A DNA stretch of 64,000 nucleotides, taken from positions 1 to 64,000 of the forward strand of contig CAIOZA010000055.1 of NCBI GenBank assembly GCA_903862655.1, read 5' to 3'. Positions 54,497-63,695 of the stretch are shown here, in pieces. The position numbers and the translations under genes are program-made. The notes beneath the pieces are model-generated. The model made no database searches and was not told the DNA's origin. It saw nothing but the letters and a program-made list of their open reading frames with translations. Each line of letters begins with the position of its first letter. Within the stretch, counting starts at the first letter, position 1. Source of the DNA: an uncultured Ignavibacteria bacterium. GTDB lineage: Bacteria > Bacteroidota > Ignavibacteria > Kapaibacteriales > UBA2268.

Positions 54497-56074
54497 TTAA
54501 TTTTTAATATTTGCTTTCTGCTGAGTAGATGCAGGTAAAGCATATGGTTTATAGCCAAATTTTTTCTCGTATAATTTATTGACCAAAGCTTTGGTCGAAT
54601 TCTCAGAGACTTTCATAAATGTTGAAGGATAAACTCCTATCCAGACAATAAACACAACCATTGGAACCAGTAATGCCCATTCTCTTTTTGAAATATCTTT
54701 CAGTGCATGATTTTGAGGATTTGTATTTGCTCCGAACATAACTCTCTGGAACATCCACAATAGATAGACAGCTGCGAAAATAACTCCGGATGTTGCTACA
54801 ATTGTGTAGGACCAGTTATTAAGGAATGGCGAATTAAATGCTCCGAAAAGTGTTAGAAACTCACCAACAAATCCGTTCAATCCAGGAAGTCCGACTGATG
54901 CGAACATAGCGATGGAGAAGAAAACAGTGAATGCTGGCATAACTCTTGCAATTCCTCCAAACTCTGCAATATCTCTTGTGTGCCTTCTTTCATAAATCAT
55001 TCCGACCAAAAGGAAGAGCATACCTGTCGAAAGACCATGATTAACCATTTGTATTATGCCACCCTGAATACCCTCGACCGTCATTGAGAAAATACCCAAA
55101 ACAACGAATCCAAGATGGCTTACAGATGAGTAAGCTACTAGACGTTTCATGTCAGTCTGGACCATTGCAACTAAAGCACCATAAACGATTCCCACTACAG
55201 CAAGTGTGCTGATAATAGGGGCATAGTAAAATGATGCCTGAGGAAAAAGATCAAGATTGAATCTTATCAAACCATAAGTCCCCATCTTTAGGAGCACAGC
55301 CGCAAGAACTACAGACCCAGGTGTAGGTGCTTCTGTGTGTGCATCAGGAAGCCAGGTGTGGAACGGAAACAAAGGTACTTTTATGCAGAAGGAAAGGGCA
55401 AATGCAAGGAAAATCCACTTTTGAATATCAAGTGGAATAGGTTGATTATCGAGTGCATGCTGAATTACCATGAAATTGGTTGTGAAACCAGCATCATTGT
55501 GTAAAACTGTTCCTCCAACATATGAACCAAGCCAAACGATGGCTACAAGCATGAAAAGAGAACCAACTACAGTGAAGATAAAGAACTTCACAGTTGCATA
55601 AAGCCTGTCCTTACCACCCCAAATACCGATGATGAAATACATTGGTATCAGGATAATCTCCCAAAAAATGTAGAATAAGAATATATCTAGTGATATGAAT
55701 ACGCCAGTCATTGCAAACTGGAGAATCAATATCATTACATAATATTCCTTTTGTCTCTTTTCGATTGCCGAAAATGATGAAAGTATTGTGATTGGTGCTA
55801 TGAAGGCTGTCAGCATGACTAATAGCAGTGACATACCATCGACACCAATTCGAAATCCTGCATCAAATTGTTTAATCCATTCGATATTGACAATAAACTG
55901 AAAATTTGGATTATTGCTGTCGAAATGAGCCATCAGGCTGAAAGAGATAACAAATGTAGCAAGGGAAATGGCTAAAGCAGTATATTGAATTACTTTAGCT
56001 TCCTTTTTATTGACCAACATCAGCAGGAATGCACCAGCTAATGGTAAAAACAAGATGGTTAAAAGTATTGCCAT
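54497..56074 (-). CDS. nuoM: NADH-quinone oxidoreductase subunit M
   Basis: The 525-aa NuoM antiporter-like subunit shows SFCIKVPLFPFHTWLPDAHT, TEAPTPGSVVLAAVLLKMGTYG, and KRLVAYSSVSHLGFVVLG, with the lysine and glutamate residues of the proton channel. About 14 helices are predicted. It lies 31 nt after nuoL and before nuoN. Confidence 0.96.
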   Translation of the reverse strand: MAILLTILFLPLAGAFLLMLVNKKEAKVIQYTALAISLATFVISFSLMAHFDSNNPNFQFIVNIEWIKQFDAGFRIGVDGMSLLLVMLTAFIAPITILSSFSAIEKRQKEYYVMILILQFAMTGVFISLDIFLFYIFWEIILIPMYFIIGIWGGKDRLYATVKFFIFTVVGSLFMLVAIVWLGSYVGGTVLHNDAGFTTNFMVIQHALDNQPIPLDIQKWIFLAFALSFCIKVPLFPFHTWLPDAHTEAPTPGSVVLAAVLLKMGTYGLIRFNLDLFPQASFYYAPIISTLAVVGIVYGALVAMVQTDMKRLVAYSSVSHLGFVVLGIFSMTVEGIQGGIIQMVNHGLSTGMLFLLVGMIYERRHTRDIAEFGGIARVMPAFTVFFSIAMFASVGLPGLNGFVGEFLTLFGAFNSPFLNNWSYTIVATSGVIFAAVYLLWMFQRVMFGANTNPQNHALKDISKREWALLVPMVVFIVWIGVYPSTFMKVSENSTKALVNKLYEKKFGYKPYALPASTQQKANIKN

Positions 56075-56105
56075 ATCAGATCTTGTTCAAAATTCTTAAA
56101 AAAAA

Positions 56106-58091
56106 TTATAAAGAAATAAATATCCAGAAGAGAATTAAGATAATTCCACCTGTCATGATAACTGCATAGTTCTGTACGATGCCCGTCTGGAGTTTGCGCA
56201 CAGTTTCTCCGATTCCCATTGAAGTTCTGCCCAAACCGTTGACTAATCCGTCAATATATTTAACATCGAATATTTTCCATAGGAAGCTCCTTGAAGTCTC
56301 TATGCATGGATCTACAACAGTTGCGAAGTAGAATTCATCTAGTTTATACTTTTTGAAAAGGAGATTGTATGTGCCTCTGAAGTTTTTCGCAAGGGCTCTT
56401 GGCACTGACCACAAAGCATCGGAATAAAATTTATTTGCCAGATAAATTCCTGACAGAGCTATACCGGTCGAAATTAGCATAAGAAGATATTCCTGAAAAT
56501 GAATCTCATTACCTGAAGAAACCTTCATTGTCGCTGTACTGATAATCTTTTGTGCATCCTCAAAAACAGGGTCAAGAAAATTCTCAAGTAAATTTGGATG
56601 AGCACTGAACCATGAACCTAGAGCATAAGGTATGCCCAGAAATCCACCAAGTGCAGACAGCACAGCCAGAATTATCAATGGGATAGTCATTGTTTTAGGC
56701 GATTCATGTGGATGCACATGGTGAGGATCAAATCTTTCTTCACCGTGAAATGTCAGTTTCAATAGTCTAAACATATAAAAAGCTGTAAAGAATGCTGCTG
56801 TTGCACCAATAAGCCACATTATCCAATGACCTTTGCTGAATGCTGACCAGAGTATCTCATCCTTAGAAAAGAATCCACTAAAGAATGGTATACCAGAGAT
56901 CGCCAGAGTTGCAACAAAGAATGTGATATATGTCACCGGCATATATTTCTTGAGCCCACCCATCATTTTAATGTTCTGCTGATGATGCATTCCATGAATT
57001 ACAGAACCTGCACCAAGGAATAATAATCCTTTAAAGAAAGCATGAGTCATAACATGAAACACACCTGCTGTGAATGCGCCTACACCCAATGCAATGAACA
57101 TAAATCCAAGCTGAGACACTGTTGAATATGCAAGAACTTTTTTAATGTCATTTTGAACCAAACCGATTGTAGCAGCAAAGAAAGCAGTAGCTAGACCAAC
57201 AATGGCTACTACCATCATGGTATCTGGTGCTAATGCGAAAAGTACTGAATTCCTTGCGATAAGGAATATACCTGCTGTGACCATTGTTGCGGCATGGATT
57301 AACGCAGAAACTGGTGTTGGTCCTGCCATAGCATCTGGCAACCAAACTGCTAATGGAATCTGAGCTGACTTACCCGTACATCCAAGAAACATTAAAAGAG
57401 TAATTGCAGTTAGAATGCCAGTATTGTAATAGGCGAAAGCTCCGCCTGCAGCAGCTTCTTTGACAGTTTGATAGTCGAGTGAATTGAAAGTAAGAAAGAT
57501 AAGAAACATTGCAATTATGAATCCAAAATCACCGATACGGTTGACTATAAATGCTTTGTTAGCAGCATCACCAGTCCATGTGATACGTGTTCCCTCGAAC
57601 TTTTGGTCATACCAGAAACCAATTAACAAATATGAGCAAAGCCCTACGCCTTCCCAACCAAGAAATGTTAAAAGGAAGTTACTCGATAAAACCAGATTAA
57701 GCATCATGAATATAAAAAGATTCAGGTAAGCAAAGAAGCGAGAGAAGCTTCTATCACCATGCATGTATCCGATTGAATAAATATGAATAAGAAAACCGAC
57801 ACCAGTTATTATCAAAGAAAACAGTATGGATAGCTGATCAACCTGATATGATATAGAAATCGACAGCTGACCTGTGTTTATCCATGTGTAAACAGGTACG
57901 ATGACCGGTGATGTAATATGTTGTTTGACGATATCAATAAAAAGAATGATAGAAAGAACAAATGGAATAAAAACAGCCAGACTGCCAATCGTTCCGATCA
58001 CAGCTTCTTTCTTGATGTATTTACCCGTAAGACCCAAGATAAGAAATCCTATCAATGGGATGAGCGGTATAAATTTTATCATATCATACAT
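56106..58091 (-). CDS. nuoL: NADH-quinone oxidoreductase subunit L
   Basis: The 661-aa NuoL is the distal antiporter-like subunit with the lateral helix HL at the C-terminus. Motifs are ANKAFIVNRIGDFGFI, GKSAQIPLAVWLPDAMAGPTP, ALIHAATMVTAGIFL and KKVLAYSTVSQLGFMF. ATG 58091 was chosen: AAGGACT precedes it, and the longest frame (58139) would add 16 residues before the first predicted helix. No nuoK or nuoJ lies upstream; a divergent clpS does. Confidence 0.96.
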   Translation of the reverse strand: MYDMIKFIPLIPLIGFLILGLTGKYIKKEAVIGTIGSLAVFIPFVLSIILFIDIVKQHITSPVIVPVYTWINTGQLSISISYQVDQLSILFSLIITGVGFLIHIYSIGYMHGDRSFSRFFAYLNLFIFMMLNLVLSSNFLLTFLGWEGVGLCSYLLIGFWYDQKFEGTRITWTGDAANKAFIVNRIGDFGFIIAMFLIFLTFNSLDYQTVKEAAAGGAFAYYNTGILTAITLLMFLGCTGKSAQIPLAVWLPDAMAGPTPVSALIHAATMVTAGIFLIARNSVLFALAPDTMMVVAIVGLATAFFAATIGLVQNDIKKVLAYSTVSQLGFMFIALGVGAFTAGVFHVMTHAFFKGLLFLGAGSVIHGMHHQQNIKMMGGLKKYMPVTYITFFVATLAISGIPFFSGFFSKDEILWSAFSKGHWIMWLIGATAAFFTAFYMFRLLKLTFHGEERFDPHHVHPHESPKTMTIPLIILAVLSALGGFLGIPYALGSWFSAHPNLLENFLDPVFEDAQKIISTATMKVSSGNEIHFQEYLLMLISTGIALSGIYLANKFYSDALWSVPRALAKNFRGTYNLLFKKYKLDEFYFATVVDPCIETSRSFLWKIFDVKYIDGLVNGLGRTSMGIGETVRKLQTGIVQNYAVIMTGGIILILFWIFISL

Positions 58092-58265
58092 ATCAATAGT
58101 CCTTAAGGTTTCTAGCATTATTAAAGCACAATAAAACAAAATAAATTTGTTAAAAAGTATAATTTATAAATATACGAAAGTTAAAAAGATTTAACAACCT
58201 AAAAACAATAATCGGAAATTGATAATGTCTATTTATATTATATTTTTGAATTTATTTTATTGAAT

Positions 58266-58556
58266 ATGAACTGGAAATTATCGACTGAAGTACTGGAAGA
58301 AAATGAAATAGATGTATCAAATGGAACAACATTTGGATCAAAAGTTATACTTTTTAATGATGAGATTCATTCTTTTGACGATGTAATAATGCAACTAGTA
58401 AAAGCAATAAACTGCACTTCGGATCAAGCTGAGGATATTGCATGGGAAGTTCATTCAAAAGGCAAAGCATTAGTTTACACAGGCGATATGCCAGACTGCC
58501 TGAGGGTTAGTGCAATTCTTGAGGAAATTGGCCTTCACACACAAATTGAATATTAA
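58266..58556 (+). CDS. clpS: ATP-dependent Clp protease adaptor ClpS
   Basis: The 96-aa ClpS hands N-degron substrates to ClpAP/ClpCP. The fold markers are KVILFNDEIHSFDDVI, the helical EDIAWEVHSKGKALVY and the CLRVSAILEEIGL end. ATG 58266 is preferred to the in-frame TTG 58260. No Shine-Dalgarno is visible. It is divergent from nuoL and converges, with a 4-nt gap, on the hypothetical gene downstream of cheB. No clpA neighbour is in the window. Confidence 0.9.
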   Translation: MNWKLSTEVLEENEIDVSNGTTFGSKVILFNDEIHSFDDVIMQLVKAINCTSDQAEDIAWEVHSKGKALVYTGDMPDCLRVSAILEEIGLHTQIEY

Positions 58557-58560
58557 TCTT

Positions 58561-59139
58561 TTAATCCTCAAACTGTAGTTCAATTCTAGTTTTTTCGCCA
58601 CAGTTACATTCAATTTCGATTGCTTCAATTTCATTATCGGCATTCTTGAAAAGATTCACTTTGCTATTTGCTAAAGTATGAGATATTGACTTAGTCATCA
58701 CATCGTTAAGCGAGGATTCTGGTACAAAATCTTTATTTGCTTGAATGTCGTGGTAGAAATATGGAATTTGAACGAAATCTTGAAATTTATTTCGAAGACT
58801 CCTTGCGTAATCTCCGCTATGCTTGTCATCTTCAATGAAGGGTATGAAAGATTTCATCACCCTTTGTTCTTCGCTGTACTTTGAGAAATTATTTGAATCG
58901 ATTTTTTGTTCCTGAATCTTGCGGATTATCTGTTTTTTGAATAATATTTCATTATTATCATTCAGATCGGATTCAGAAATCAAAGGTAGAAAATTCTTAC
59001 TTTCTCTGGAAGAGTCATCTGCTTCAATTGGATCATCGAAATCAAATTGATGATCTGTATTGATTCTGGTTTGGATCTCATCCCAGTGAACATAATTCTC
59101 GTTGATTTTTTGGCTGACGGCTTTGTCTTCTATTATCAT
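58561..59139 (-). CDS. Hypothetical protein downstream of cheB
   Basis: The 192-aa product is soluble, acidic and without a recognised domain. It begins MIIEDKAVSQKINENYVHWD, has a low-complexity Asp/Ser-rich N-third (about 25-60), a helical middle, and a C-terminal ECNCGEKTRIELQFED with a C-x-C pair that may bind a metal. ATG 59139 lies 7 nt after the cheB stop with AGG upstream, so translational coupling to cheB is likely. The longest frame (59208) would start inside cheB. Its position at the end of the che operon suggests a chemotaxis or flagellar accessory role. Confidence 0.6.
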   Translation of the reverse strand: MIIEDKAVSQKINENYVHWDEIQTRINTDHQFDFDDPIEADDSSRESKNFLPLISESDLNDNNEILFKKQIIRKIQEQKIDSNNFSKYSEEQRVMKSFIPFIEDDKHSGDYARSLRNKFQDFVQIPYFYHDIQANKDFVPESSLNDVMTKSISHTLANSKVNLFKNADNEIEAIEIECNCGEKTRIELQFED

Positions 59140-59146
59140 ATAAACC

Positions 59147-60286
59147 TCATGATGTATAGTCTTTACTGTGAAGTCCGAAAATAGATGCAATAGATTCGCT
59201 GATAGCACTTAAAGGCACAATTTCATTTGCTATTTTTTGGTCGATGACTGCTTTGGTCATCCCTGCAACTACACATGATTCGATATCTTGCGAAATTACA
59301 TATCCACCCATGTCAGATAATCGTTTCAATTCTTTAGCACCGTTATTCCCCATTCCAGTCATGATAACCCCAACTACACTTCTTCCAATATTATCCAAAG
59401 CAGATGAAAGCATAACATCTACACAAGGTTTGAAAAGAGTATTCGAAGGTTCATCGGATATAGCTATTCTTCTTGATTTCGATACAGTCATGTGCGAGCC
59501 CCCAGGAGCCAAATAGACTTTACCGGGCTCAAGAAAATCACCATGAACAGCTTCTTTAATTGATAAATCGGAGATAGAATCAAGTCTTTTTGCTAATGAT
59601 TTTGTGAACAACGGTGGCATGTGCTGAACAATCATGATTGGTACTGGAAGATTACCGGGAAGAGATTTGCAAACTTCCTGAAGAGCAGATGGTCCACCTG
59701 TAGAAATTCCAATGCAGATTAATTTTACTTCTCCGGCTAGAGGCTTTCTTCCAGGATTAATAAATGCAGTGTAGTCGCGAACACCGGTGAATACCGAATC
59801 AACTGATTTAGGTCTAATAGTGTCAGGTCTGGAGTTATCCATTGACTTTAGCAGCTTTTTCCTGTTAAGCATATTGGAAAGAGCTGAATTTTTATATAGC
59901 GAGCGGATTTTGCCAACAAGCTCTGCTTTAAGCGAATCCATTTCGCGGAAAGCAGCCTTCTTTGTTATAAAATCGACAGCACCATTGGAGAGAGCTTCTA
60001 TAGTTGCATCAGCACCTTCTGAAGTAAGAGTACTCACCATCAAAATGGGTACAGGGTATACTTTCATTATTTCTGCTACAGCCTGCAATCCATTCATTAT
60101 GGGCATTTCGATGTCCATTGTTATAACATCAGGCTTTAGTGCTTTTGCTTTTTCTACTCCCTCGGCTCCGTTTTTTGCAGTATCTATTATTTCAATATCA
60201 GGTTCACTTAAGAGTTTAGTAATTGCTTGACGCATGAATACAGAATCGTCAACTATTAAAACTCTAATTTTCTCTAACTGGCTCAT
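59147..60286 (-). CDS. cheB: Chemotaxis protein-glutamate methylesterase (CheB)
   Basis: The 379-aa CheB has a receiver domain (1-125, D12/D13, phospho-acceptor D58), a linker, and a methylesterase/deamidase domain (about 185-372). The catalytic Ser195 (GISTGGP) and His222 (VQHMPP) are present. The third triad residue, expected as Asp in GMGNDG, is Asn315 (GMGNNG; codon AAC at 59342-59344). It demethylates or deamidates MCP glutamyl sites; the Asn may weaken activity. It lies 6 nt after cheA and 7 nt before the hypothetical start. Confidence 0.93.
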   Translation of the reverse strand: MSQLEKIRVLIVDDSVFMRQAITKLLSEPDIEIIDTAKNGAEGVEKAKALKPDVITMDIEMPIMNGLQAVAEIMKVYPVPILMVSTLTSEGADATIEALSNGAVDFITKKAAFREMDSLKAELVGKIRSLYKNSALSNMLNRKKLLKSMDNSRPDTIRPKSVDSVFTGVRDYTAFINPGRKPLAGEVKLICIGISTGGPSALQEVCKSLPGNLPVPIMIVQHMPPLFTKSLAKRLDSISDLSIKEAVHGDFLEPGKVYLAPGGSHMTVSKSRRIAISDEPSNTLFKPCVDVMLSSALDNIGRSVVGVIMTGMGNNGAKELKRLSDMGGYVISQDIESCVVAGMTKAVIDQKIANEIVPLSAISESIASIFGLHSKDYTS

Positions 60287-60292
60287 AAATTT

Positions 60293-62377
60293 CTAATCTG
60301 TTTGTCTTCGTGTTGTTTCTAAATCAATCAATTCACCAACATCTATAATCATAATAACGCTACCGTCGCCTAATATTGTTGAACCTGCAATTCCCGGGAT
60401 ATTTCCGAGATATTCGCCAAGGGATTTTATTACGATTTCCTGTTGACCTAATAGTTCATCAACTACGAAACCTACTTTTTTCGTCCCAATTGCAACAATA
60501 ACAACATAGGGACTTGTTGCGCTATGATCTATTATTTTATGCTTTAGTACTTTATCGAGCCGGACTAGGGGCATCACATCTTCTCTGATTCTTATTACTT
60601 CCCTTTGATTGACTTTATAAACATGCTGGGTGTTGATGCTAACAATCTCAATAACTGAGGATAGTGGAATTGCGTAAATTTCTACACCGATTTTGATTAA
60701 TAATCCCTGAATTATTGCTAATGTTAATGGGAGTTTAATTGTAAACGTCGTGCCTTTGCCAAGTTCTGAGTCAATTTCAATAATACCCTTAATTTTCTGA
60801 ATGTTAGTTCGAACTACATCCATTCCAACTCCTCTGCCGGAGACGTTTGATACTTTAACAGCTGTAGAAAATCCTGGTAGGAAAACTAACTGGAATGCAT
60901 CCCTGCGAGTCATTTGGGATGCTTGTTCTTCTGTTATTATTCCTTTCTCTACTGCTTTGAGTTTGAGTTTTTCAGGATCCATACCTTTACCATCGTCAGA
61001 AATTCTGAGAACGATATTATTGCCTTCCTGATCAGCATCAAGATGGATAGTGCCTTCAGCAGTCTTTCCAACCTTCATTCTTTCTTCTGGAGATTCAATA
61101 CCATGGTCGCATGAATTTCTTATCATGTGAACCAGCGGATCATTCAATTCTTCAATAATACCTCTGTCGATTTCTGTTTCTTCACCTGACAGAATAATAT
61201 TGATCTTCTTGCCGAACTCTTTGGATAAATCTCTAACAATTCGAGGAGATTTCTGATAAAGTTTACTAATTGGAACCATTCTCATTTTCATGACAGCCGA
61301 TTGAATTTCGGATGTAATAAAGTCAATTTGAGCGGTAGTTTCGATTAGTTCGCGCACACGAGTGTTGGTGCCTAATTCATAATCTAAAGCCTCAGTAAGC
61401 TGGGCTAATCTGTTTCTACCGAGTACTAGTTCACCTGATAAATCTAACAATGATTCGACGCGTTCTACATCAACTCTAATAGTTTCATTACTGGTTTTGG
61501 GATGACCTGCCTGCGTTGATTGCTGCGGTTTAGCTGCAGCAGTCGGGACAGGTTTAGCTACAACTTGTTCAGGAATTGATGATTCGATTAGAACTGGCTC
61601 AGGCTCTGGAACAGGAATAATTTCAATTTCGGGCTCTGGAGTTGAAGCTAGAGGAAAAATATCATCTTCTATTGTGATTTCGTTTGCAGGTTTATCTTCG
61701 GCAACATCGGTTTTGGTGCCCGGAAAATCAAGATTTGTAGATGCATTAAAATTTTTATTTAATTCTTCGAAAGCTGACTGAATAAGATCAAGTTCATCAT
61801 CCGAGAAATAACCGGGTTTTGTAGTTAGTTCAGTATCTGTAAGGATTTTATTATAAGCACTGTCTTCCCCATAAACCGGCTCTTCGAATGGATCGGGTAG
61901 AGAAGTAGTTATATCTTCATTTACTTCCGAAGTAGGAACAGGTGAATCAGTTTCTGGAGATATTTCAGAAGAAGGATCTTGTTTTCTAATCAATTCAATT
62001 TGATCAATTGTTGACTGATAATCAACCTTTTCATTTATTCCTTGCTGAAGGTTGTTTACTAGTGTTTCAATCCAATCGTGAACTTCAAGTAGAACATCAA
62101 TAATGGATTGATTGACAAATAATTCCTGCTTACGAAGCTTATTGAGCAAATCTTCAGCATGGTGAGTAATTCCTACGATATTATCGAAAGCCATAAAAGC
62201 AGAAGTTCCTTTAATGGTATGGAAACTCCTAAAGATTCTGTTTAAAAGCTCTAGATCTTCACCTGAACTTTCAAGCTCCATTAAGTCGATTGAGATAGCA
62301 TCAATTAATTCTGTAGTTTCAACAAGGTAACCTTCGAAAATTTCCTGCATCTCCGGATCATCAAATAAAGTACTCAT
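60293..62377 (-). CDS. cheA: Chemotaxis histidine kinase CheA
   Basis: The 694-aa CheA has an Hpt domain (1-110) with phospho-His53 in FRSFHTIKGTSAFM, then a Pro/Glu/Ser-rich linker of about 190 residues where P2 would lie. Dimerisation P3 begins near RVDVERVESLLDLSGELV. P4 has VHMIRNSCDHGIESPEER, SDDGKGMDPEKL and GRGVGMDVVRTNI, and a CheW-like P5 is at the C-terminus. It phosphorylates CheY and CheB. The linker holds FSDDELDLIQSAF (191-203), which resembles CheY-docking peptides. Confidence 0.95.
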   Translation of the reverse strand: MSTLFDDPEMQEIFEGYLVETTELIDAISIDLMELESSGEDLELLNRIFRSFHTIKGTSAFMAFDNIVGITHHAEDLLNKLRKQELFVNQSIIDVLLEVHDWIETLVNNLQQGINEKVDYQSTIDQIELIRKQDPSSEISPETDSPVPTSEVNEDITTSLPDPFEEPVYGEDSAYNKILTDTELTTKPGYFSDDELDLIQSAFEELNKNFNASTNLDFPGTKTDVAEDKPANEITIEDDIFPLASTPEPEIEIIPVPEPEPVLIESSIPEQVVAKPVPTAAAKPQQSTQAGHPKTSNETIRVDVERVESLLDLSGELVLGRNRLAQLTEALDYELGTNTRVRELIETTAQIDFITSEIQSAVMKMRMVPISKLYQKSPRIVRDLSKEFGKKINIILSGEETEIDRGIIEELNDPLVHMIRNSCDHGIESPEERMKVGKTAEGTIHLDADQEGNNIVLRISDDGKGMDPEKLKLKAVEKGIITEEQASQMTRRDAFQLVFLPGFSTAVKVSNVSGRGVGMDVVRTNIQKIKGIIEIDSELGKGTTFTIKLPLTLAIIQGLLIKIGVEIYAIPLSSVIEIVSINTQHVYKVNQREVIRIREDVMPLVRLDKVLKHKIIDHSATSPYVVIVAIGTKKVGFVVDELLGQQEIVIKSLGEYLGNIPGIAGSTILGDGSVIMIIDVGELIDLETTRRQTD

Positions 62378-62408
62378 ATTTTTTTGCTGAAAAGTTTTAT
62401 AATTTTAA

Positions 62409-63272
62409 TTATTTTTTCCCATTAAATAACGCATCGATATCCCCCTGAGAGAACTCATCTGAATCATCTATTACTTCTTCTTGTTCTCGTTCTGGTATCG
62501 CACTCTCTCCTTCATGCATTAATGAATCAATTGAATCCTGATCCAATGGAGAAGGGACTACAGAATTTTGCTGTGCTGAAATATTATTGAATAAATCATC
62601 AACCTCAGCCTGTCTTGATCCGCTTAAACTCATTGCATCCACAGCATCGGGATCGAAAGCAATCTGACGATGCATCTGAGTGATATTTGTTCTTTCGTGA
62701 TACTCTTCCTTAGTTTTTGTCAAATCCTCAAGCGGATCGGCATTAAATTTGGTCATTAAGCTTGTTAATTTTACTTGGACAGTTTGAAGCAGATGGTTAA
62801 CAGCAGCAAGCTGTTGCGAAGATATATCCTGAATCTGCAATGAAATCATTATGTCATTCGAATCATTCTGAATGCTATCTAAAAGGCTGTCATTGTTAGT
62901 AAATAGCTTATTGATCTCAGCCTTTAATTCTTCTTCAATATTAATATTTTTAAGATTGTTGAAATAATCAGAAATTCTATGATTATTCTGATGAATGACC
63001 TGAGTTTTATAGACAATACCATCAACAATGTCCATGATCTCGGTTGTAGCAAGTTCAGTAGCTTCTGTAACTTTAGAAAGCTGTTTTGATGCTTTTGGCA
63101 TTTTTTGCAAATTATCAACAATGGATTTATTGATATCATCAAGAAGAGGCTTTATCTCATTAAAAAATTTAAAGATTTCTTCTAAAAAAGGAATTACTCT
63201 CTGTCCAAGAACAAATAAAGCTTTTAGTTCTTCAGCTTTCAATAACAGGGACTGTATATCCATTTCTTTCAT
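62409..63272 (-). CDS. cheZ: CheZ-type CheY-P phosphatase with three C-terminal docking motifs
   Basis: The 287-aa helical protein matches CheZ: LQKMPKASKQLSKVTEATE (about 55-73) and the phosphatase helix SLQIQDISSQQLAAVNHLL, where D149 and Q153 fit the catalytic D-x3-Q of E. coli CheZ (D143/Q147). Its C-terminal third is disordered and carries three similar peptides: RQAEVDDLFN (220-229), LDQDSIDSLM (243-252) and SQGDIDALFNG (275-285). E. coli CheZ has one such CheY-P-binding peptide, and FliM starts with SQAEIDALLNG. It lies between cheY and cheA. Confidence 0.82.
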   Translation of the reverse strand: MKEMDIQSLLLKAEELKALFVLGQRVIPFLEEIFKFFNEIKPLLDDINKSIVDNLQKMPKASKQLSKVTEATELATTEIMDIVDGIVYKTQVIHQNNHRISDYFNNLKNINIEEELKAEINKLFTNNDSLLDSIQNDSNDIMISLQIQDISSQQLAAVNHLLQTVQVKLTSLMTKFNADPLEDLTKTKEEYHERTNITQMHRQIAFDPDAVDAMSLSGSRQAEVDDLFNNISAQQNSVVPSPLDQDSIDSLMHEGESAIPEREQEEVIDDSDEFSQGDIDALFNGKK

Positions 63273-63288
63273 TTGAATTCCTGATTAA

Positions 63289-63675
63289 TTATTGCTGAAT
63301 TGATTTAAGTACTGCCTGTATTTTTTCTTTGAGTACAGGAGGTGTAAAAGGTTTAACAACGTAATTATTAACCCTGGCTTGCAATGCCTCTACAATATCA
63401 CTTTTCAATCCTCTGGTAGTTACCATAAGAATCGGAATATTCTGAAGATTTGGATCAGAGCGAATAGCCTTTGTAAGCTCAAGTCCGGTCATGACCGGCA
63501 TATTCCAGTCAGTAATAACAAAGTCCACTTTTTCAGTCTGAAGTTTTTCCAGTCCAACTTGACCATCTTCAGCCTCAATCACTTCAGTGATGCCAAATGT
63601 TTTCAATGCGTTAATTACAATTCTTCTCATTGTTGGTGAATCGTCTACAATCAGAAAGCGCATTTTTCCACCCAT
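63289..63675 (-). CDS. cheY: Chemotaxis response regulator CheY
   Basis: The 128-aa single receiver has D11-D12, phospho-acceptor D56 in TDWNMP (Asp-Trp as in E. coli CheY), T86/T87, Tyr105 and Lys108 in NNYVVKPF, all positions used in motor switching. It should bind FliM and be dephosphorylated by the adjacent CheZ. The start is uncertain: ATG 63675 gives MGGKMRFLIVDD, while ATG 63663 has GGTGG 4 nt upstream and removes four residues. It lies 20 nt after the preceding regulator. Confidence 0.95.
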   Translation of the reverse strand: MGGKMRFLIVDDSPTMRRIVINALKTFGITEVIEAEDGQVGLEKLQTEKVDFVITDWNMPVMTGLELTKAIRSDPNLQNIPILMVTTRGLKSDIVEALQARVNNYVVKPFTPPVLKEKIQAVLKSIQQ

Positions 63676-63695
63676 TTTTATTAATTAATGATAAT

